DNA from: Fimenecus sp045632525
GTDB lineage: Bacteria > Bacillota > Clostridia > Oscillospirales > Acutalibacteraceae
Assembly: GCA_045632525.1 (NCBI GenBank)
Contig: JAZQWV010000063.1
Coordinates: 1 to 14,178, forward strand
Length of the DNA stretch: 14,178 nucleotides
Reading direction: 5' to 3'
The notes under the pieces are model-generated. The model was not told where the DNA came from. It saw only the letters and a list, made by a program, of their open reading frames with translations, and did not search any database. This document shows positions 5,622 through 13,190 of this stretch, piece after piece. Both the position numbers and the translations under genes were made by a program. Every line of letters begins with the position of its first letter. Within the stretch, counting starts at the first letter, position 1.

Positions 5622-7565
5622 ATGTGTGAAAAGCCAAAGTTTTACATCACAACCGCTATTGCGTATACATCACGCAAGCCACATATCGGTAACAGCTATG
5701 AAATCGTGTTGACCGACGCTATTGCGAGGTACAAACGAATGCAGGGCTTTGATGTTTTCTTTCTGACAGGTACTGACGAGCACGGTCAAAAAATCGAAGA
5801 ATATGCAAAGGACGCAGGTGTTAGTCCTAAGGAATATGTTGATAAGGTTGCAGGCGAAATCAAAGATATCTGTGACTTGCTCAACACAACTTATGACCAT
5901 TTTATTCGTACAACTGACGATTATCACGAAAAAACTGTTCAGAAAATTTTCAAAAAGCTCTATGACCAGGGCGATATTTATAAGAGTGAATATGAAGGTC
6001 TTTATTGTACTCCTTGTGAGTCTTTCTGGACTGAAAGCCAATTAGTTGATGGCAAATGTCCTGATTGTGGCAGAGATGTTCACAAAGAAAAAGAAGAAAC
6101 ATATTTCTTAAAACTTTCAAAATATCAGAAACAACTTGAAGAATTCATTGAAAACAATGAAAACTTCATTTATCCTGAAGCACGCAAAAAAGAAATGCTT
6201 AACAATTTCATTAAACCAGGTCTTCAGGATTTGTGCGTATCTCGTTCATCGTTCAAATGGGGTGTTCCTGTTTCATTTGATGACAAGCATGTTATTTATG
6301 TTTGGATTGATGCCCTTTCAAACTATATTACTGCTCTTGGTTATGACCCAGACGGTAGTGGCGAAAAATATAATAAATATTGGCCTGCTGATGTCCATAT
6401 TATTGGTAAGGATATTGTAAGATTCCACACAATTTACTGGCCAATTATGCTTATGGCACTTGGTGAGCCACTTCCAAAACAGGTTTATGGTCACCCATGG
6501 CTTCTTTTCGGTGAAGACAAAATGAGTAAATCTCGTGGTAATGTTATCTATGCTGACGATTTAACAGAAATCTTCGGCGTTGATGCTGTGCGCTACTATC
6601 TTCTTTCAGAAATGCCACATGCTAACGACGGCTCAATCACTTATGAAGCAATGATTGACAGATTTAATTCTGACCTTGCAAACACTCTTGGTAACCTCGT
6701 TAACCGTACAATTGCAATGCAGAATAAGTATTTTGACGGTGTAATTCAAGCGCCAACTTGCCCAACTGAATTTGACGAAGATTTGAAAGAATGCGCAAAG
6801 AAAGCACTTGCAGGCTTTGATAAATACCTTTCAGAATACAAGATGAGTGACGCGGTTGAATGTGTAATGAACTTTGCTCGTCGTTGCAATAAATATATTG
6901 ACGAAACAATGCCTTGGGCTCTCGCAAAAGATGAAGCTCAGAAAGAAAAACTCGGCACAGTCCTTTATAATCTTCTTGAAGGTATCCGTGTGCTTTCTGC
7001 TCTCTTTGCACCAATTATGCCTGAAACTGCTGTTAAAATTGCAGAGCAGATGAATATCGAGTCTGCAACTTATGAAAGCATTCAAGAATGGGGTGGACTC
7101 ACAGCAGGCGTTAAAGTTGGCACTGCTACACCACTCTTCTCTCGTATTGACGGTGAAAAACTCATCGCTGAATTACAAGCTAAAAAAGAAGTAGAAATGA
7201 AGGCGAATGCACCTGCACCAAAAATCGAAGGTCTTGCACAGATTGAATTCAACGATTTTATGAAAGTTGAACTTCGTGTTGCAGAAGTTAAAGATTGTGA
7301 GCCAATCAAAAAGGCAAAGAAACTTTTAAAACTCACTCTTGATGATGGCACAGGCACAGACAGAATCGTTGCAAGTGGTATTGCAAAATGGTATAAACCA
7401 GAAGACCTTATCGGCAAAAAGATTATCGTTGTTGCAAACCTTAAACCTGCAGTGCTCTGCGGTGTTGAATCAAATGGTATGATTCTCGCGGCAGATGTTA
7501 CTGAAGAAGACGCAAAGGTAATTTTTGTTGATAAAGATATGCCAAACGGAGCAAGAATAAGATAA
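5622..7565 (+). CDS. metG: Methionyl-tRNA synthetase
   Basis: The 647-residue class I synthetase attaches methionine to initiator and elongator tRNA-Met. The signature PHIGN is at residues 20-24 and KMSKS at 300-304. A zinc knuckle in the connective domain has C129, C132, C146 and C149, a four-cysteine single-knob form. The anticodon-binding helical domain follows (about 370-500). A C-terminal OB-fold tRNA-binding domain (about 545-647) begins FMKVELRVAEV and contains NLKPAVLCGVESNGMILAA; it serves in dimerisation and tRNA binding. AAAGGGG (5607-5613) supports the ATG. Its last base is the first base of the tatD start codon. Length and motifs are normal for Firmicutes MetRS. Confidence 0.98.
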   Translation: MCEKPKFYITTAIAYTSRKPHIGNSYEIVLTDAIARYKRMQGFDVFFLTGTDEHGQKIEEYAKDAGVSPKEYVDKVAGEIKDICDLLNTTYDHFIRTTDDYHEKTVQKIFKKLYDQGDIYKSEYEGLYCTPCESFWTESQLVDGKCPDCGRDVHKEKEETYFLKLSKYQKQLEEFIENNENFIYPEARKKEMLNNFIKPGLQDLCVSRSSFKWGVPVSFDDKHVIYVWIDALSNYITALGYDPDGSGEKYNKYWPADVHIIGKDIVRFHTIYWPIMLMALGEPLPKQVYGHPWLLFGEDKMSKSRGNVIYADDLTEIFGVDAVRYYLLSEMPHANDGSITYEAMIDRFNSDLANTLGNLVNRTIAMQNKYFDGVIQAPTCPTEFDEDLKECAKKALAGFDKYLSEYKMSDAVECVMNFARRCNKYIDETMPWALAKDEAQKEKLGTVLYNLLEGIRVLSALFAPIMPETAVKIAEQMNIESATYESIQEWGGLTAGVKVGTATPLFSRIDGEKLIAELQAKKEVEMKANAPAPKIEGLAQIEFNDFMKVELRVAEVKDCEPIKKAKKLLKLTLDDGTGTDRIVASGIAKWYKPEDLIGKKIIVVANLKPAVLCGVESNGMILAADVTEEDAKVIFVDKDMPNGARIR

Positions 7566-8332
7566 TGTATCACAATATTTTTGATTCACACGCACATTAT
7601 GACGACGAGCAGTTTGATATTGATAGAGACGAACTGCTCAGTTCGTTTTCTCAAAAAGGAATATCGGGCATTATATGTTGTGGCGTAAACATAGAAACAA
7701 GTGAATTTGCAGTAAAACTTTCTCATAAATACGATTTCGTTTATTCGGCGGTTGGTTTTCATCCCCTTGATAATGATGAATATAAAGACGGCGATTTAGA
7801 GAGAATAAAAGAACTTGCAAAGGACGAAAAATGTGTTGCTATCGGTGAAATCGGTCTTGATTATCACTATGAAAAAGAAAGTCGCGAACAGCAGTTGATT
7901 CTTCTTGAAAAACAAATTCAACTCGCAAATGAATTGAATTTGCCAATTATTTTCCACGACAGAGAATCTCACGAAGATACTCTCAACATCTTGAAAAAGC
8001 ACAAGCCAAAAGGCGTTCTTCATTGTTTTTCAGGCAGTGTTGAAATGGCAAAAGAGATTATCAAGCTCGGTATGTATATCGGTCTCGGTGGTGCTGTCAC
8101 ATTTAAAAACGCAGTTAAACCTTGCGAAGTTGCAAAATTTGTGCCAAGTGACAGATTGTTAATCGAAACTGATGCTCCATATATGACTCCCGTGCCATTT
8201 CGCGGTAAGAGATGTGATTCTTTGCATATTCCTTATACTGCAGAAAAAATCGCAGAATTACGTGGAGTCACAGCACAAGAAATTCTTGATTTGACAAATG
8301 AAAATGCACAAACATTATTTAATATAAGGTGA
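7565..8332 (+). CDS. tatD: TatD-family metal-dependent DNase
   Basis: The 255-residue protein is a complete TatD-type TIM-barrel hydrolase of the amidohydrolase superfamily. The expected metal ligands are visible: H9 and H11 (DSHAHYD), E95 (AIGEIGLDYH), H131 (IFHDRES), H153 (LHCFSG) and D203 (ETDAPY). Known members are magnesium-dependent 3'-5' exonucleases linked to DNA repair and RNA quality control. The start codon overlaps the metG stop by one base (TAATG), so translation is probably coupled. The metG-tatD pair is widespread in Firmicutes. In this organism no rnmV or ksgA follows in the window, unlike the Bacillus arrangement. Confidence 0.96.
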   Translation: MYHNIFDSHAHYDDEQFDIDRDELLSSFSQKGISGIICCGVNIETSEFAVKLSHKYDFVYSAVGFHPLDNDEYKDGDLERIKELAKDEKCVAIGEIGLDYHYEKESREQQLILLEKQIQLANELNLPIIFHDRESHEDTLNILKKHKPKGVLHCFSGSVEMAKEIIKLGMYIGLGGAVTFKNAVKPCEVAKFVPSDRLLIETDAPYMTPVPFRGKRCDSLHIPYTAEKIAELRGVTAQEILDLTNENAQTLFNIR

Positions 8333-8336
8333 TATT

Positions 8337-8636
8337 ATGCTCAAACATATCGTAATGTGGAAATTTAAAGACGCAGAAGGCAAAACAAAAGAAGAAAACA
8401 TTGAAATCGTTAAAAACGGTCTTGAAGCTCTTCCAGAAAAAGTTTCTCACATTAAAAAACTCACATTTCTTAAAAATCAGGTTGAATGTGAGAGAAATTT
8501 TGACGCTCTTTTAGTTGTCGAAACTGAAAATGAAGAAGAATTAGAAAAATATAAAACTCATCCCGAGCATAAAGCAGTTGCTTCTTATGTTGCAAAGGTA
8601 ACAGAAAATCGTGGAGCTGTTGATATTTGGGAATAA
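8337..8636 (+). CDS. Dabb-domain (stress-responsive alpha/beta barrel) protein
   Basis: The 99-residue protein matches a single Dabb domain, a ferredoxin-like dimeric alpha/beta barrel. It opens MLKHIVMWKFK and closes on the typical FDALLVVE...LEKYKTHPEHKAVASYV pattern. Family members include stress-induced proteins and a few small-molecule enzymes such as cyclases; no catalytic role can be assigned here. AAGGTGAT (8326-8333) overlaps the tatD stop codon, and the gap is 4 nt, so it belongs to the same operon. The ABC transporter follows after 12 nt. Confidence 0.9.
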   Translation: MLKHIVMWKFKDAEGKTKEENIEIVKNGLEALPEKVSHIKKLTFLKNQVECERNFDALLVVETENEEELEKYKTHPEHKAVASYVAKVTENRGAVDIWE

Positions 8637-8648
8637 CAGGAGATTAAA

Positions 8649-10316
8649 ATGAAATCTTTTTCCGTATTGAAATGGATAAGTAACATTATCGGTAAAAATA
8701 AAATATGGATTATTCTTCTCACTCTGGTACAATCTGTTCAGGGTGTTTTAGGCGTGGTGTTTGCTCTTTCGTTGAGAGAGGTAATTGACTCTGCAGTTGC
8801 CAAAAATACAGAGACAATGACAAAAGATATTGTTGTTCTTTGTGTTGTTTTGATTTTAATGATAACAAGCATCGCATTGAACAAATATCTTGATGAAAAA
8901 GCAAAAGCAAGGCTTGAAAAAGATTTCAGAAACCAAGTTTTTTCAAAACTTCTTCGCCGCTCTTATGCGAACGTAACAGATGTGCATTCAGGCGAATGGA
9001 TGAACAGAATTACATCTGACACATCAGTTGTAATCAATGCGGCGGTGCAGATTATACCGGGACTTTGCGGCACATTGGTGCGACTTGGTTGCGCGTCGTT
9101 GACACTTTTGGCTTTGATTCCCCAACTTGTTGTGCTTTTAATCCCTGCGGGCATTCTTTTGGCGGTGTTCTCTCTTGCGGTTAGAAACAAGTTGAAACAA
9201 TTCCACACAAATGCACAGCAAGCCGATGGCAAAGTCCGTTCATTTATGCAAGAAAGAATAAATAATCTCATTATTGTAAAAACATTCATTCAAGAAACAG
9301 AAACTGAACAAGAGGCATCAGATTATTCAGACGAGCTTGTTAAAGCAAGAATGAAACGAATTCATTTTGTGAATGCGTGTACAACGGCGATGCATCTTGC
9401 GATGCGTGGCGCATATTTTCTTGGTGTAATTGTTTGTGCAATCAACATTTCAAAAGATGCCATGAGTTATGGCACAATGATGGCTGTTTTGCAACTTATA
9501 AATCAGGTTGAAACACCATTTTCAAATATTTCTGGCTATCTTCCACAGTATTATGCTATGATTGCCAGCGCAGAGCGTTTGATTGAAATAGAAAATATGG
9601 ATACTGATTATGACGGCGAAATCCGTTCCAATGAAGAAGTCAAAGAATACTATAATAAAGATTTTTCGGCGGTTGGATTACATAATGTGTATTTCTCTTA
9701 TGCAGAAATGGGCAACGGAAAAACCCATGTTCTCGATAAGAAAAATATTGAGATTAAAAAAGGCGAATATGTGGCTTTTGTGGGTAAATCGGGTTGTGGT
9801 AAGAGTACTGCAATGAAACTTATGATGAGTCTTTATCCTTTGAATAAGGGTGAAAAGTATTTGCTTAATAAAGACGGCTCAAAAACAGATTTGTCAGCAG
9901 AATGGCGTGGGCTTTTCTCCTATGTTCCACAGGGCAACTATCTTGTCAGCGGAACAATCCGCGAGGTGTTGACTTTCGGTAATGCCGAACTTATGAAGAA
10001 AGATGATGAAATTTATTCGGCGCTTAAAATTGCTTGTGCAGACGACTTTGTGAAAGAACTTCCTGATGGACTTGATACAGTTTTAGGTGAACAGGGCTCG
10101 GGACTTTCAGAGGGACAAATTCAGCGTCTTGCAATTGCCCGTGCAATAATGTCAGAAAGACCAATTCTGATGCTTGACGAAGCAACAAGCTCGCTTGACG
10201 GCACAACAGAAGAACAATTGCTTATGAATTTGCGCACAATGACCGATAAAACGGTTATTCTCATTACCCATCGTCCCGCTGCGCTTTCAATATGTGACAG
10301 AAAAATTAAATTTTAA
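8649..10316 (+). CDS. ABC exporter, fused membrane and ATPase domains
   Basis: The 555-residue protein is a half-transporter with an N-terminal six-helix exporter domain (about 1-320) and a C-terminal nucleotide-binding domain. The latter has Walker A GKSGCGKST (379-387), a Q-loop VPQGNYL, signature LSEGQ (486-490, Glu for the common Gly), Walker B ILMLDEATSSLD from about 507, and an H-loop THR. All ATPase motifs are intact, so it should be active as a homodimer or with another half-transporter. It stops six residues after the ICD of the D-R segment, without the usual GKIxExGxH tail. The substrate is unknown. The start has an AGGAG-like site at 8638-8642. It is last in the alaX operon and a strong terminator follows. 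Confidence 0.92.
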   Translation: MKSFSVLKWISNIIGKNKIWIILLTLVQSVQGVLGVVFALSLREVIDSAVAKNTETMTKDIVVLCVVLILMITSIALNKYLDEKAKARLEKDFRNQVFSKLLRRSYANVTDVHSGEWMNRITSDTSVVINAAVQIIPGLCGTLVRLGCASLTLLALIPQLVVLLIPAGILLAVFSLAVRNKLKQFHTNAQQADGKVRSFMQERINNLIIVKTFIQETETEQEASDYSDELVKARMKRIHFVNACTTAMHLAMRGAYFLGVIVCAINISKDAMSYGTMMAVLQLINQVETPFSNISGYLPQYYAMIASAERLIEIENMDTDYDGEIRSNEEVKEYYNKDFSAVGLHNVYFSYAEMGNGKTHVLDKKNIEIKKGEYVAFVGKSGCGKSTAMKLMMSLYPLNKGEKYLLNKDGSKTDLSAEWRGLFSYVPQGNYLVSGTIREVLTFGNAELMKKDDEIYSALKIACADDFVKELPDGLDTVLGEQGSGLSEGQIQRLAIARAIMSERPILMLDEATSSLDGTTEEQLLMNLRTMTDKTVILITHRPAALSICDRKIKF

Positions 10317-10326
10317 CAAAATTTTC

Positions 10327-10355
10327 AGAGAGTGGTTTAACCACTCTCTTTTTTT
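10327..10355 (+). terminator. Terminator of the alaX-metG-tatD-ABC operon
   Basis: AGAGAGTGG (10327-10335) pairs perfectly with CCACTCTCT (10341-10349) around TTTAA, with a T run to 10355. Confidence 0.93.
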
Positions 10356-10410
10356 GCATTTTTTCAAAAATACGGGTAAAAATATTTATAAAGAAAATTG
10401 GAGGGAAAAT

Positions 10411-11112
10411 ATGATTACCCGTCTTGGAAGATATACACTTTTATTAGAAACAAAACCGTCTATAATCGGCAGTGCCGCTGTTGTTGGCAAAACCGAAGGC
10501 GAAGGTCCACTTGCTAAAGAATTTGACCATTGCTATGATGACGATTCTATTGATGGTTGTCCATCTTGGGAAAAAGCAGAAAGTGCATTGCATCGTGAAG
10601 CCGTAACGCGTGCCATTGCCAAAGCAGATTTATCCCCAAAAGATATTGATTTGATTCTAGCGGGGGATTTGCTTAACCAATGCATAGGCACTTCTTTTGG
10701 TATCAGAGAAATGCAGATGCCATTTATGGGTATGTATGGCGCTTGTTCAACAATGGCACTTTCAATGGCGACCGCAAGTGTGCTTGCAGAGTCAGGTGCA
10801 ACAAATTATGCGGTTGCATCAACATCATCACATTTCGCATCAGCAGAAAGACAATTTCGTCTGCCTCTTGAATATGGTGGACAAAGACCACCTGCAGCTC
10901 AACGAACTGCAACCGCTTCAGGCGCATCGGTAATAACAAGTCACCAAGAAAATACACCTTGTATTTCAGCGTGCATTTTTGGTAAAATCACAGATTTAGG
11001 CATAAAAGATGCTAATAATATGGGCGCTGCAATGGCTCCTGATGATGTTAAAATAAGACCATACCCAACAAACGAGGTATGGTCTTTTTCTACACACAAA
11101 TCCAGTATTTAA
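10411..11112 (+). pseudogene. spoVAD: Truncated SpoVAD (stage V sporulation protein AD)
   Basis: The first about 213 residues match SpoVAD, the thiolase-fold protein that binds dipicolinic acid and takes part in its uptake into forespores. Segments seen are LAGDLLNQ, GACST, SSH..SAERQFR.P.EYGGQ.P and the NMGAAMAP stretch. Homology ends near 11050, leaving 233 residues where the Bacillus protein has 338, so roughly the last third is lost. The remaining 20 residues translate a terminator hairpin and following sequence. GGAGGG (10400-10405) supports ATG 10411; an upstream in-frame ATG at 10294 lies inside the ABC gene and is unlikely. The usual neighbours spoVAC and spoVAE are absent. It is probably non-functional, though a new role for the half-protein cannot be excluded. 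Confidence 0.85.
11055..11089 (+). terminator. Terminator inside the 3' end of the truncated spoVAD frame
   Basis: AAGACCATACC (11055-11065) pairs perfectly with GGTATGGTCTT (11076-11086) around a 10-nt loop, with T's to 11089. It begins within a few bases of where SpoVAD homology ends, so it probably marks a deletion junction that brought in the 3' end of another gene. Confidence 0.85.
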
Positions 11113-11164
11113 GGGGGTTTAGAGCACTTTTTAAGGATTTTTTAGGGCATAAATAATAAAGAAA

Positions 11165-11208
11165 TTTGGGGAGAAAAACAAACCTACCGAGTATAACTTT
11201 CTCCCAAA
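11165..11208 (+). promoter_or_regulatory. Inverted repeat upstream of the AbiEi-like gene
   Basis: TTTGGG (11165-11170) pairs with CCCAAA (11203-11208), and AGAAA (11172-11176) with TTTCT (11198-11202), 11 bp with one bulged G. It ends 5 nt before the GGAGG Shine-Dalgarno (11214-11218). AbiEi antitoxins repress their own promoter by binding inverted repeats, so an operator is plausible; an mRNA hairpin is the alternative. I could not place a convincing promoter in 11113-11164. Confidence 0.45.
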
Positions 11209-11223
11209 GATAAGGAGGTCAAA

Positions 11224-11844
11224 ATGAATTTACTAAATTATTTAACCGACAAATATGGTTGCAATAAACCTATATTGTCAAATGAGATTGAGTATGAGAA
11301 TTTACCAAAGCAACAAATTTATAAAGAGTTAAGCCAACTTTGCAAGGCTAAAAAAATAGTCCGTCTTGAAAGAGGAGTTTACTTTATACCAAAGAAGACT
11401 AAATTCGGCACAATGATTTTTAATCCGATGAAAGCAATAGAAAAGAAATACATATCTGAAGATGAAAATGTTTTTGGTTATTATTCAGGTGCTTATCTTC
11501 GTTATCTGTTAGGACTATCGAAACTCAAGCCAAACACCATTGATATTTATACTAATAACGAAACACAGAAAACACATCGGATTAAAATTGCAAATCAAAA
11601 TCTTATACTCCGCAAACCAAGAACGAAAATTGATAAATTTAACGCACCTGTCCTATGCTTCTTGGAACTAATGAACGGTATCGATGTAGAAACCCTTGAC
11701 GAGTATAAACGCAAACTTATATCCGATTATATTAACGAAAACCGTATAACCCAAAAGCAAATCACCAAATACATACCGTATTTTCCCGATAAGACCTGCC
11801 GAAATTTAATTGAAAGCGAGGTAATCTACCGTGTACCGCAGTAA
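11224..11844 (+). CDS. AbiEi-family antitoxin-like protein (DUF6088-type)
   Basis: The 206-residue protein resembles AbiEi-like, DUF6088-type proteins. It has an N-terminal winged helix (about 1-58) containing QIYKELSQLCKAKKIVRLERGVYF. A middle domain follows with the typical YYSGAYLRYLLGLSKL and a TNNE...R segment, and the end reads NLIESEVIYRV. In type IV AbiE systems, AbiEi represses the operon and neutralises the nucleotidyltransferase toxin AbiEii. No AbiEii-like gene follows here; instead a small membrane protein overlaps its end by 14 nt. TAAGGAGGTC (11211-11220) supports the ATG. It may be a solitary regulator or part of a variant pair. The family call is from sequence resemblance recalled, not a search. 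Confidence 0.75.
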   Translation: MNLLNYLTDKYGCNKPILSNEIEYENLPKQQIYKELSQLCKAKKIVRLERGVYFIPKKTKFGTMIFNPMKAIEKKYISEDENVFGYYSGAYLRYLLGLSKLKPNTIDIYTNNETQKTHRIKIANQNLILRKPRTKIDKFNAPVLCFLELMNGIDVETLDEYKRKLISDYINENRITQKQITKYIPYFPDKTCRNLIESEVIYRVPQ

Positions 11845-12286
11845 TAGTTGTATGGTATGTACATACCTAATCGAACTTGTAGCAGGAATAATGACCGGTT
11901 ACATATTTATCTATCTTGACGATGCCATCGTGATGAGATTTGCACTTTCGATTTTATATATCCCAGCCGTTCTTGTGCTTGTGGACGCCAAATCAAAAAT
12001 GGTGCGATTTTTAGTCTACTTAATGCTGACCGCTGTCTGCTTTTGGGGAGTGCTTTATGCCATCTATTTCCGCCGTCCATTTGGCTTTTCACTTATCTTT
12101 TGTGCCATTGTCGGTTTTGTTTATTATGTTATATTTAGCGACACTGCCAAAAAAGACAAACTATCAAAAATACTTATCGTCAACGTCTGCTTTTTCACGC
12201 TCGTGTTCTTAATCGCTCTCTCTTGCAACCTAATGTTCAACCCTAGGCACGCACCCCTCCTCAACGGTGGTACAGTTATGTGGTGA
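11831..12286 (+). CDS. Small multi-pass membrane protein of unknown function
   Basis: The 151-residue product has about five hydrophobic segments: residues 12-29, 36-51, 58-81, 85-106 and 115-136, counted from GTG 11831. A short Lys/Asp-rich loop precedes the last one. I recognise no family. GTG 11831 is favoured because GAGGT (11818-11822) lies 8 nt upstream, inside the preceding gene, implying translational coupling. ATG 11852 and ATG 11891 are alternatives with poorer sites. Codon choice is richer in GCC, ATC and GTC than in the AbiEi-like gene. Co-expression with that gene makes it a candidate partner, for example a membrane effector, but nothing in the sequence shows toxicity. Confidence 0.6.
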   Translation: MYRSNSCMVCTYLIELVAGIMTGYIFIYLDDAIVMRFALSILYIPAVLVLVDAKSKMVRFLVYLMLTAVCFWGVLYAIYFRRPFGFSLIFCAIVGFVYYVIFSDTAKKDKLSKILIVNVCFFTLVFLIALSCNLMFNPRHAPLLNGGTVMW

Positions 12287-12321
12287 TGCTTTATCGACCA
12301 AAACAGCAACAGCGTGTTGCT

Positions 12322-12350
12322 TGTGATTAACTGTCAAGGATGATATAATA
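12322..12350 (+). promoter_or_regulatory. Extended -10 promoter of the HTH/zinc-ribbon gene
   Basis: TTGTGA (12322-12327), a 17-bp spacer ending in TGA (12342-12344), and TATAAT (12345-12350). A small hairpin, GCAACA (12307-12312) with TGTTGC (12316-12321), abuts the -35 box. Confidence 0.75.
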
Positions 12351-12380
12351 CTATTACAATGATAAAAGGCGGTTTTGCAT

Positions 12381-13145
12381 ATGGAAACAAAAGATATTAT
12401 TTTAGAACTCAGGACTAAAAAAGGATTATCGCAAGACGAACTTGCTGAAAAGGTGTTTGTAACCCGGCAGGCTGTTTCTCGTTGGGAAAACGGTGAAACT
12501 ACACCGAATACTGAAACTTTAAAACTGTTATCAAAACTATTTGATGTATCTATCAACACGCTTCTCGGCTCTCCGCAAAAACTAATTTGTCAATGTTGCG
12601 GTATGCCTCTTGAAGATTCTAATACAAGTCGCGAAAAAGACGGCTTTTTCAATGAAGAATACTGCAAATGGTGCTATGCAGACGGTGAATATATGTATCA
12701 TAATATGGACGATTTAATAGAGGTCTGCGTGCAGAATATGGCAAATGAGCACTTTTCTTCTGAGCAGGCTCGTGCGTATATGAAGGATATGTTACCTAAA
12801 CTTGATTATTGGAAACAGTATAAATACCTCGGCGGGGCAGAAAAGTTTGAAGAATTCAAGCAACAACTTATCAATGAATTTAATGAGTTACATATTGAAG
12901 GAATGCCAAAGGTTGAAAAGCTAAATGCGCTCGTGGGGGGATACATTAACCTTGAATACCGCCTCCCAAACGGTCAAACCGTCAAATTTCTTGATGATAA
13001 TGCAACATATCTCGGCAATCAGCTTGAATGTGAATTCGGCGGTGATCGCTGTTTCGGTATCGCCGCAAATATGGATTTCTTACTTGTCTGTACCTATGAG
13101 GAAAACGGCAAAAATCCTGAACTTGTAATTTATAAAAAAAGATAA
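12381..13145 (+). CDS. XRE-family HTH protein with a zinc ribbon
   Basis: The 254-residue protein has three parts. A Cro/C1-type HTH (about 3-62) has the core LSQDELAEKVFVTRQAVSRW. A zinc ribbon has C70, C73, C95 and C98 (CQCCGMPLED to EEYCKWCYADGEY), resembling the putative zinc-ribbon domain found C-terminally in many Firmicutes proteins. A C-terminal domain of about 75 residues (from about 180) has predicted strands and is not recognised. ATG 12381 is preferred over TTG 12375 because AAAGGCGG (12365-12372) is better spaced. It is monocistronic, with its own extended -10 promoter, and shares a bidirectional terminator with the convergent GNAT gene. It is probably a sensor-regulator; the ligand is unknown. 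Confidence 0.85.
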   Translation: METKDIILELRTKKGLSQDELAEKVFVTRQAVSRWENGETTPNTETLKLLSKLFDVSINTLLGSPQKLICQCCGMPLEDSNTSREKDGFFNEEYCKWCYADGEYMYHNMDDLIEVCVQNMANEHFSSEQARAYMKDMLPKLDYWKQYKYLGGAEKFEEFKQQLINEFNELHIEGMPKVEKLNALVGGYINLEYRLPNGQTVKFLDDNATYLGNQLECEFGGDRCFGIAANMDFLLVCTYEENGKNPELVIYKKR

Positions 13146-13151
13146 AAATGA

Positions 13152-13186
13152 CCGCTGAGGAATCAAAACTCCTCAGCGGCGTTTTT
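13152..13186. terminator. Bidirectional terminator between converging genes
   Basis: CCGCTGAGGA (13152-13161) pairs perfectly with TCCTCAGCGG (13170-13179) around an 8-nt loop. T's follow on the plus strand (13182-13186), and a T-rich run follows on the minus strand (13143-13149 read in reverse), serving both flanking genes. Confidence 0.9.
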
Positions 13187-13190
13187 ACGT

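Noticed and set aside
10294..10410. N-terminal extension of the SpoVAD frame from ATG 10294
   Set aside because: This part overlaps the ABC gene and crosses a strong terminator; ATG 10411 has its own GGAGGG and matches the SpoVAD N-terminus.
10356..10410. SigG-type sporulation promoter before the spoVAD fragment
   Set aside because: The region is A/T-rich, and I could not place -35 and -10 boxes with proper spacing.
12375..12380. TTG start for the HTH/zinc-ribbon gene
   Set aside because: It is too close to AAAGGCGG; ATG 12381 has normal spacing.
12230..12559. Minus-strand frame across the 12.3 kb intergenic region
   Set aside because: It runs against a good promoter and the HTH domain of the plus-strand gene, and shows no family features.
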